NCBI RefSeq assembly: GCF_014199535.1
Contig: NZ_JACHNV010000002.1
Location: forward strand, 1,054,001-1,118,000
Direction: 5' to 3'
Source: Hymenobacter latericoloratus
GTDB taxonomy: Bacteria > Bacteroidota > Bacteroidia > Cytophagales > Hymenobacteraceae
DNA length: 64,000 nt
Shown piece by piece: positions 54,934-61,753 of this stretch. How positions within the stretch are numbered: position 1 is the stretch's first letter; each line of letters begins with the position of its first letter. The translations under genes were made by a program, and so were the position numbers. The notes beneath the pieces were generated by a model. The model had not been told where the DNA came from. It saw only the letters and a program-made list of their open reading frames with translations, and made no database searches.

Positions 54934-55562
54934 GTCAGAACCGCAGATGGCAAGGATTTTTTGATTGACCAGGATGCAGGCATCAGGGCACATCCTAAGT
55001 AGATGGATGGCTGCGCTGCCAGGAGCAATGCCTTGCTTTACCGGCGAGGCGTGGACTTTACCAGCCGCCGGAACTCGAGGCTGGGGGAGCCAAAGTTAAG
55101 CAACAGCCCCACATCCAGATAAAACGCTTCCAGGTAATTGAGGCCCTGAGCCAAGTGTACCTTCTCTAACTGACTGACAGCCTTTAGTTCAACTAGGATA
55201 CAGCCGGCCACTAAAAAATCAACTCTCCGCGTTCCGATGTGCTCCTGCTCGTAATAAATCGGCATTTCTACTTCCCGCGCGAACAGCAGTTGCTGCTTGG
55301 TCATTTCGACTGCCAGTGCCCGCTGATAAATCACTTCCTGAAAGCCACTCCCTAGAATCGAATGAACGCGCATAGCGCACCCAATAATCTGCTTGGTCAG
55401 GTCGGTGTGCTTGTAAAAATTCGTTTGCTCACTCATGCATAAGGATAGTAGTTATAAGTTGAAAACATAACTATTGGTGGGGAGAAGTAAATGATTGTAC
55501 ACTTACTCCGTGCGCCTAGCATCCTGGTCAATCAAAAAATCCTTGCCATCTGCGGTTCTGAC
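54934..55562. mobile_element. Element with 44-bp perfect terminal inverted repeats carrying the GxxExxY gene
   Basis: 54934-54977 and 55519-55562 are perfect inverted copies (the left begins GTCAGAACCGCAGATGGCAA). They bound 541 bases that hold only the GxxExxY gene. The left end is one base from the ppx start codon and the right end one base from the stop of the metallophosphatase gene. It fits a small mobile or repeat-associated unit; no transposase is inside. Confidence 0.75.
55038..55436 (-). CDS. GxxExxY protein (PD-(D/E)XK nuclease-like)
   Basis: 132 residues, the full family length. The name-giving motif is 'GSGFQEVIYQRAL' (G-F-Q-E-V-I-Y). The nuclease-like core is 'VDFLVAGCILVELKAV', matching D-Xn-E-X-K. 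'QGLNYLEAFYLDVGLLLNFGSPSLEFRRLV' is the conserved end. A nuclease fold is inferred by the family; no activity is known to me. It is the only gene inside the 44-bp inverted repeats, which suggests that it moves with them or acts on them. Confidence 0.92.
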   Translation of the reverse strand: MSEQTNFYKHTDLTKQIIGCAMRVHSILGSGFQEVIYQRALAVEMTKQQLLFAREVEMPIYYEQEHIGTRRVDFLVAGCILVELKAVSQLEKVHLAQGLNYLEAFYLDVGLLLNFGSPSLEFRRLVKSTPRR

Positions 55563-55563
55563 T

Positions 55564-58500
55564 TTAGTTATCAATACGGAACCCTAACCCGAATTGAATC
55601 AGCCCGTTCTCCGGCGACTTTTGGTAGGAAACCGACAAGGCCAGCTGATCGGAAACGGGCGCGATGTAGAAGCCCGCGCCGTAACCATCATGCCAGCCGT
55701 CGGGCGAGGAGCCTTTGAAGTACACGCGGCCTCTATCATAGAAACCGAACACCCCGTAGGAGAAGGGTAGGAAGGACGTTTGGACGCGGCCGAGGGCCAG
55801 ACGCAGCTCAGTGTTCAGGTACAGGCTGGCGTCGCCGGTGAAGCGGTTGCGGTAATAGCCCCGCAGGTTTTCGCGCAGGCCCAGGCTGGTGAACTTGTAG
55901 AACGGAATGTCGTCGTCGTTGCCATAGTTCTTGCCGCCACCCCCTTTCACGACCAGCGTTACCGGAATGCCGAGGCGGGCTGTGCCATAGTATTCGGCAA
56001 AGCCCTGGGTCAGGCCGAAGTTGCCTTTACTGCCGTTAAGCTGATGGTATGTGTCATGCTGTACCCGCAGGCGCACGCCGCGGCGGGCAAACTGCTGCCG
56101 GTCGCGCAAATCCACATCGAGCAGGGCATTTACGCCAATGAGTCGCTGAAAATCGGTGTTCGGAATCCGGTCGTCAGGCACAGGAATTAGTTGGCGTTCC
56201 AACTGGCCCAGAAAGCTGCCGGACGCATAGCTGGAGGTGTACTGCTCGTAGGTAGGCCCGATGCGGAAGAGGCTGCGTTGCCAGAACACTCGTTCCGTAA
56301 AAGCATTCAGCGTGAAGCCTTTGTAGCGGGCTTTGTAGTACTTATCGTCGTAGAGGTCCTGGTCCTTACGGGTGTCGTTGCCGAGGCCAAAGAAGTTGTA
56401 GAAGGGGAAGAAGTTGCCGTACTCGGTGCGGGCGCCAATGTCCCACTTCCCGAAGGCGTAGCGGTGGCGCGTAGCCAGTGACACCTGAAAATTGCCGCCG
56501 CTCGAGCCCCGGATATCAAAGGAATACAGGTTCTTGAAGCCTGGTTTGCGGAAGCCCTGGCGCACGAAATCAACCCCGGCGCCTACCCCCAGTCCGTCGT
56601 TGGCATTCACGATGACGGTAGCGCGGGGCTTGTAGGTATTGTACTCAAACTCTTCCCGGTCGTAGCGGTTCACATCGGGCCGCGTGGAGGTGCGGTTGTC
56701 ACTTTCAGAACCCAGCTTCAGGTCGGTATCGGGCACATCGTACACTTTGGTAAGGGTGCGCAGGCCGCCGGCCCGCGAGTCGTCCGTAATCTGGTCTTGG
56801 CCGTCGCCCCCGATGATGCGTACCAGCACGCTCTTTTTCGCCGAGCCTGTAACGGTAAACACATCCTTGCCATCGAGGCCGTAAAGGCTGATTTCCTCGG
56901 TTTCGCGGGGCGAGAAGGTACGGTCAAACAGGGCGGGGCCGTTGGGCTCGTTGCCTTCCTTTGCCTTATCGAACATCTGCACCCGCACCTTGCCATCAGC
57001 CAGCCGCTCTACCCGAAATACCTCGGCTTTGTTGGAGCCCACTACGTCCACCCGCTTGGCCAGGAGCAGGTAGTATTCGTCGAGGGCCTGGGGTAGGGCG
57101 TTGATGCGGGCTTTGAGCTTGCGGTTCAGCTCGTCGGTGGAAAGCGCCTTGAGCTCGGGCGGCAGCGTGGCGGTTGCCTCGTCGATAGCAGCGGGGGTAA
57201 TGTGCTCTTGCATGTAGCGGGCAATGTCCTGCCACTGCTCCCGGCTCAGGCTTTGCAGCAGGAACCGGTCGAGGTGGCGGGCGGGCCAGTTCAGGCTTTT
57301 CATATCGTGAAACTCCAGCTGGAAATCCTCGATGCTGGGTACGGCCCACTCCCGGTTCGCCAGGTAAGTCAGCACCCCGTTCCACTTAGTAAACGACTGG
57401 TCCCGGTCGCGCGGGATGGGCTTGTACACGGTTTTCTTCCCGTCTTTATAACCCGCCCATTTCCAGTTGTCCTCGTGCTTGCCGAAGTCGGCCACCAGCA
57501 TATCGAAGGCGCGGGCGCGGCCCAGGTTCACGGCGTCGATGCGGTTGTCGTTGTCTTTGTAGAGCTGGCGGAAAAAGCTGAAGGAGCGCCGCACCTCGTC
57601 GGCGCCGCCAAAGCCGGGCAGGTTGGGCTTGGGGTCCACGGGGCGGTCTTCCAGAGTGCCGAACAGGCCGGCGTACTCCTGGCGGTAGGGGCCCAGCTGG
57701 CGGTTATCGGGCAACACAAACAGGCGCGGCCGCGCGTGCAGAATGTCGGTTTTATCGAGCAGGGAGCCGGTAACCAGCGCCGAGTAGGGGTGAGCCGTGG
57801 GGGTGATGTCGCGCAGCACGTCGGCGGCAAAGGAGCGGCGCAACTCCGGGGGCAGAATCCGGGTTACGTCCTTATCCACCGAGCGAAACACGTACTCTGA
57901 GGAGTCAGCGGCAATTAGTTTCAGGGAAGTAGTCTGGCGCCCGCCCCCACGGCCGAAGGGGCGCAAGCCGCCTTTTTCGGTGGCGAGGTTGAGGGTTTGC
58001 ACCTGTACCGGCTGGGTCCAGGAAGTGCGGTATAAGTCGCCGAGCCAGAAACGCGACGATCCTTTACCGGCGTACTGCTTGCCCGCCGCCAGGGTCTGGG
58101 TGGCCTGGAAAGGCACATCGGGTTTGGTTTCCGCTACCCCCTTCGGCGCTGTAGGGCACTCCGGAATAAAGCTGTTCACGGGCACCTGGGGCAGCCGTGG
58201 CTCCTGGCAAGCTGACTGAAACAAAGTGGCCGCGTAGGCCTCCTTCACGGCGTTACTACCCCCCTCGAAGGTGTAGAAGGTAGTTTTGACGGTACCATCG
58301 GGGTAGTACTCCAGCTTCGAGAAGCCTTCGGCCGCCTCATTAAACTGGGAGCGGCCATTCACACCTACGTGCTGTTTTTCCGCGAACGAGCCTGAAACCA
58401 AATGGTAGCTGCCCTCGGCCTGGGTGAGCTGCAGGCTGAAATCGTGGGCGGCGGCATACACGGCGCCGGGGTGGTCTTTCAGAGTGTTCAGCATTTCCTT

Positions 58501-59292
58501 CCGGAACTGCTGATAGGCCGGGTTGGCCAGGTCGCGGGGCGAGCCCACGTTCTGGCGGTAGGCCGCGTAGATGGTGCCGGCTACGGGGGGTAGGAGGTGC
58601 CGGCTCAGGGGCATGTGGCCTCCGTAAACCCCATTGCTGATGACGGGCTGATGGCCCACCAGCAGCACGTTGCGGCCCTTGGTGTCATCCAGCACGTCCT
58701 GCAGCTGCTCCCGGAACTCCTCCTGGGTCATGGTTTTGCAGTCGGTATCCGGGGCTTCGGGCCGGTCAAAAGGATGAGTCCACCAGGGTGAGTTGATGGC
58801 AACCAAGCGAACCAGCGGGGCTACGTCCACGATTTCGGGGCCAGGGCAGCCGCCCGTGGGCACGAAGGCATTCTGGCCGGGCAGTTTTTCCTCGATATAC
58901 TTTTCGAGGCGGCGTACGCGCTTCAACCCATCGGGGCCGGAGTTCGCCCAGTCCTTGTCGCCGGGCACAAAATAGAGCTTGCCATTAGGCAGACCCTGCA
59001 CCAAGGCAATAAGCGCATCAGCACGGGCGGTTTGGCCGGCCTGGCTTGAATCCTTACGGCTTCCTAAGCCCTCATTACCCACAATGTCGCCGAGGTGGAC
59101 AACCGTGAAGGAGCCTGATTGCTGCTCTAAAGTCTGGCGCAGGGCCTGCAAACGACTGGCCGGGAGTTGGGCGGAGGCGGTATTGCCCAGCAGGAAAACC
59201 GTATGGGCCGGCGGCACGGTTTGGGCAAAGGTTGGAAAGGTGGCCGCCAGACCTAAACCAGTCAGCAGCGCGCAGGTGTAACGAAGGGGCAT
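55564..59292 (-). CDS. Metallophosphoesterase fused to an outer-membrane BamA/surface-antigen-like barrel
   Basis: 1242 residues from the ATG at 59292, where a signal peptide begins (MPLRYTCALLTGLGLAATFPTFAQ); the frame extends further upstream without family features. A calcineurin-like domain about 30-330 has 'VVHLGDIVGNEG', 'YFVPGDKDW', 'LLVGHQP' and 'YAAAHDFSLQ'. A long central region without known motifs follows (about 400-890). The C-terminal part about 950-1242 is a beta-barrel of the Bac_surface_Ag/BamA kind ('GYYRNRFTGDASLYLNTELRLALG', 'VYFKGSSPDGWHDGYGAGFYIAP', ending 'QFGLGFRIDN'). Probably located in the outer membrane with the enzyme in the periplasm or outside. Confidence 0.88.
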   Translation of the reverse strand: MPLRYTCALLTGLGLAATFPTFAQTVPPAHTVFLLGNTASAQLPASRLQALRQTLEQQSGSFTVVHLGDIVGNEGLGSRKDSSQAGQTARADALIALVQGLPNGKLYFVPGDKDWANSGPDGLKRVRRLEKYIEEKLPGQNAFVPTGGCPGPEIVDVAPLVRLVAINSPWWTHPFDRPEAPDTDCKTMTQEEFREQLQDVLDDTKGRNVLLVGHQPVISNGVYGGHMPLSRHLLPPVAGTIYAAYRQNVGSPRDLANPAYQQFRKEMLNTLKDHPGAVYAAAHDFSLQLTQAEGSYHLVSGSFAEKQHVGVNGRSQFNEAAEGFSKLEYYPDGTVKTTFYTFEGGSNAVKEAYAATLFQSACQEPRLPQVPVNSFIPECPTAPKGVAETKPDVPFQATQTLAAGKQYAGKGSSRFWLGDLYRTSWTQPVQVQTLNLATEKGGLRPFGRGGGRQTTSLKLIAADSSEYVFRSVDKDVTRILPPELRRSFAADVLRDITPTAHPYSALVTGSLLDKTDILHARPRLFVLPDNRQLGPYRQEYAGLFGTLEDRPVDPKPNLPGFGGADEVRRSFSFFRQLYKDNDNRIDAVNLGRARAFDMLVADFGKHEDNWKWAGYKDGKKTVYKPIPRDRDQSFTKWNGVLTYLANREWAVPSIEDFQLEFHDMKSLNWPARHLDRFLLQSLSREQWQDIARYMQEHITPAAIDEATATLPPELKALSTDELNRKLKARINALPQALDEYYLLLAKRVDVVGSNKAEVFRVERLADGKVRVQMFDKAKEGNEPNGPALFDRTFSPRETEEISLYGLDGKDVFTVTGSAKKSVLVRIIGGDGQDQITDDSRAGGLRTLTKVYDVPDTDLKLGSESDNRTSTRPDVNRYDREEFEYNTYKPRATVIVNANDGLGVGAGVDFVRQGFRKPGFKNLYSFDIRGSSGGNFQVSLATRHRYAFGKWDIGARTEYGNFFPFYNFFGLGNDTRKDQDLYDDKYYKARYKGFTLNAFTERVFWQRSLFRIGPTYEQYTSSYASGSFLGQLERQLIPVPDDRIPNTDFQRLIGVNALLDVDLRDRQQFARRGVRLRVQHDTYHQLNGSKGNFGLTQGFAEYYGTARLGIPVTLVVKGGGGKNYGNDDDIPFYKFTSLGLRENLRGYYRNRFTGDASLYLNTELRLALGRVQTSFLPFSYGVFGFYDRGRVYFKGSSPDGWHDGYGAGFYIAPVSDQLALSVSYQKSPENGLIQFGLGFRIDN

Positions 59293-59384
59293 AGAGGAGG
59301 GGAGTGTAGAACCCACTTCTACGCAGGAATCAGCAATCCGATTTAATCCGGCTTTAATTTCAGGACTGATCCTTAAAGGCAGCC

Positions 59385-59942
59385 TTACGAAGCCACCGAT
59401 GCGGTAGCAAACCGCCGCAGTAACTTCTGCGCCAGCAGCATCACTAAGCATGGCACTAGCACCCAGTTTACTTCGCTGCGAAGCACGCGGGCACCCCACT
59501 CGCCCAGAAAGTTTTTCACCCCAATCGGCGACACGGCAACGGGTCGGAAATCGAAGAAGTACCGCTCCGGTTGGAACGGGCTGTAAAAGGCAACCCCCAG
59601 TCCACCGGTGGTCATGGCATCGAGCACGCCGTGCGAGGCCGTTGCCAGAAACAGCAGCAGCCACAGGCGCATTGGGGGCGGGGCGGGGGTAGGCCCTGGG
59701 CGCAGCCGACCTAGCCCCGTACCAATGGAAGCTACTACCCCCGCCGCCAGCAGCGAATGGCTTATTCCCCGGTGGCCCCACAGGCTGCCGTAGGCGACGT
59801 GAAATTTAAAGCCCACTACATCTGCATCGGGCAGGAAAGCACAAGCGGCGGCCAGCACCCAGTAGGGCCAGTGGCGGCGGTCGGGCAGCAGAAGCTTGCC
59901 CACGGTAGCGCCCAGTACGCAGTGTCCGAAGATAGAGGCCAT
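59385..59942 (-). CDS. YdjM-like membrane-bound metal-dependent hydrolase family protein
   Basis: 185 residues. The family pattern is visible: 'FLPDADVVGFKFHVAYGSLWGHRGISHSLLAAGVVAS' (Asp-Ala-Asp and HRGISHS metal-binding motifs) and 'ATASHGVLDAMTTGGLGVAFYSPF'. About four helices. YdjM/DUF457 proteins are predicted metal-dependent hydrolases of unknown substrate. Divided from the sirtuin gene upstream by 36 bases, so the two are likely co-transcribed. Confidence 0.9.
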   Translation of the reverse strand: MASIFGHCVLGATVGKLLLPDRRHWPYWVLAAACAFLPDADVVGFKFHVAYGSLWGHRGISHSLLAAGVVASIGTGLGRLRPGPTPAPPPMRLWLLLFLATASHGVLDAMTTGGLGVAFYSPFQPERYFFDFRPVAVSPIGVKNFLGEWGARVLRSEVNWVLVPCLVMLLAQKLLRRFATASVAS

Positions 59943-59978
59943 AAGTGGGGTAGGGAGATGCGCCGGAAACCAGGAAAG

Positions 59979-60668
59979 CTACTCGGCCTGTAGCTCTGTG
60001 GCTACCCGGGGCACGCCCGTGGAAGCCGGCTCCGTTATGAAGTGCAGGTTGGGTCGGGAAGTGACGGGTGGGCGGCTGGGGTCGATGATATAAACGGGGG
60101 TAGTGCGCGGCACATAGTCAAGGAGGCCCGCCGCCGGGTACACCTGCAGAGAAGTACCGACTACCATAAATACATCGGCGGTGGCGGCTTCTGCGGCAGC
60201 GCGCTCCATCAGGGGCACGGCTTCCCCAAACCATACAATATTAGGGCGCAGCTGGTGACCTTTCTCGCACAGGTCGCCCAGCTCAATCAGGTCATCATCC
60301 ATGGGATAAATCAATTGATCAAAGTAGGAGCTGCGCGATTCAAACAGCTTGCCGTGCAAGTGCATGACGTTCGAGGAGCCGGCCCGCTCGTGCAGGTCGT
60401 CCACGTTCTGGGTGATGATGACTACCTCGAACTGGTCTTCCAACGCGGCCAATGTCAGGTGTCCGGCGTTGGGCTGAGCCGCCCGGGCCGCGGCCCGGCG
60501 CTGATTGTAGAACTCCAGCACCAGCGCGGGGTTTTTCGCCCAACCTTCGGGGGTAGCTACTTCCTCAATCCGGTGTCCTTCCCAAAGTCCATCGGAGCCA
60601 CGGAAGGTGGCCAGGCCACTCTCCGCGGAAATGCCGGCCCCGGTCAGGGCTACAAGTTTCTTTTTCAT
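59979..60668 (-). CDS. cobB: Sir2-family NAD-dependent protein deacylase
   Basis: 229 residues. 'LVALTGAGISAESGLATFRGSDGLW' binds NAD, 'ITQNVDDLHERAGSSNVMHLHGKLF' contains the catalytic His, and 'VVGTSLQVYPAAGLLDYVP' is the C-terminal Rossmann motif. The Tyr-Arg pair in 'FYNQRRAAARAAQPN' is the class III (SIRT5-like) signature for acidic acyl groups. The zinc-binding Cys tetrad is not complete: only one Cys (LCEKGHQLRPNIV) is seen in that stretch, as in many Bacteroidota forms. Confidence 0.94.
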   Translation of the reverse strand: MKKKLVALTGAGISAESGLATFRGSDGLWEGHRIEEVATPEGWAKNPALVLEFYNQRRAAARAAQPNAGHLTLAALEDQFEVVIITQNVDDLHERAGSSNVMHLHGKLFESRSSYFDQLIYPMDDDLIELGDLCEKGHQLRPNIVWFGEAVPLMERAAAEAATADVFMVVGTSLQVYPAAGLLDYVPRTTPVYIIDPSRPPVTSRPNLHFITEPASTGVPRVATELQAE

Positions 60669-60741
60669 AAGTCGAGAGACGGTGCTTAGGAACTAGACGA
60701 GGCTTTGGGCCCACAGGTTGGGTAGGAAATACGGGCCGGAG

Positions 60742-61629
60742 CTACTCAAACCGCCCCAATTCATGGCGGCTGAAGGTCCACTCCGGCGTATACACATGCT
60801 GCTTGTCGGCCTCCAGATTAAACCACGCCCCGGCTTTGGGCTGCGGGCCAGCTTTCAACACATGCACCTGCTGGGCCGGCATGTAGCTCTGAGCTAGTAA
60901 CACCAGCCGCCGGCCCGTAGCCGGCTGGGTTGCTACATCCAGCACCAGTACCGCATGCCCCGGCGAACCACCCCGAATAAGCACGTCGCCGGGCTGCACC
61001 TGCGCCAGGGGCATCGGCCGCAGCTCTTTGCTCAAGGAAAGCGTACCGGCGTAAGTAAAAATCTGGTCGAGGTAGCGGCGGAAGGTAGCGTGGTCGGGCT
61101 TCTCCACGGATTTGGGGGTAGGCACCACGTCGTTGCCTACTACCCGAAAGCCCCGGCCCTGGTACCAGTCCTGAAACCGAATATCGTGGCCGCTGGTCAG
61201 GTGAAAGTGCACTTGGTCGGGGTTCTGGCTGAACTGATACTCCGCCCGCAGCCGAATGACGGCATCGGCGCACTGTTGCAGGTCGCGGGTTCCTACGTCT
61301 AAATCCAGCACGGCGGCGTGCACATCCTGGCGGTCCTTGAGCTTGCTGTTGTGCAGGTGTACCGCGGTGCCGGTCGGTAGCAGCGGCACCTCCCGCAGCC
61401 AGGCCCCAAACGAGCCGGGTGCTACCGCTACGCGCTGGTAGCCCGCCGGCACCGGAAACCGGGCCGCCAGGGTTTGGCCCGAGCGGTAACGTCCGGCCGG
61501 CAGCCAGGGGTAGTGGTTCAGCGGAGGGGTTAAGGTATCAGGAAGGGGTAGTAAAAGGGGCGAAGTAGCCGGCGCATACGACATAACAGCGCTTAGGCCA
61601 GCACTCAATAGAATAATCTTACCAAGCAT
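60742..61629 (-). CDS. DUF4846 secreted protein
   Basis: 295 residues. A signal peptide (about 1-18) precedes a domain with 'YQRVAVAPGSFGAWLREVPLLPTGTAVHLHNSKLKDRQDVHAAVLDLDVGTRDLQQCADAVIRLRAEY', 'FHLTSGHDIRFQDW' and 'VLIRGGSPGHAVLVLDVA'. The pattern of a conserved Cys (CADAVIRLRAEY) and GHAVLVLD is what I recall for DUF4846. The function is unknown. Monocistronic between topA and the sirtuin. Confidence 0.82.
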   Translation of the reverse strand: MLGKIILLSAGLSAVMSYAPATSPLLLPLPDTLTPPLNHYPWLPAGRYRSGQTLAARFPVPAGYQRVAVAPGSFGAWLREVPLLPTGTAVHLHNSKLKDRQDVHAAVLDLDVGTRDLQQCADAVIRLRAEYQFSQNPDQVHFHLTSGHDIRFQDWYQGRGFRVVGNDVVPTPKSVEKPDHATFRRYLDQIFTYAGTLSLSKELRPMPLAQVQPGDVLIRGGSPGHAVLVLDVATQPATGRRLVLLAQSYMPAQQVHVLKAGPQPKAGAWFNLEADKQHVYTPEWTFSRHELGRFE

Positions 61630-61694
61630 ACGAAACCAGATATTAAGTAGAGCTAATATAACGGGTTAGACTAGCTGATATTGGGTGTATGCGC

Positions 61695-61727
61695 AAAATA
61701 AAAAGGCCCACCTGCTGTAGGTGAGCC
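61695..61727 (-). terminator. Intrinsic terminator of topA
   Basis: On the minus strand GGCTCACCT-ACAGC-AGGTGGGCC is followed by TTTTTATTTT, starting 27 bases after the topA stop. Confidence 0.92.
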
Positions 61728-61753
61728 TTCTTTCAAGAAAATCAGGATTCAGG

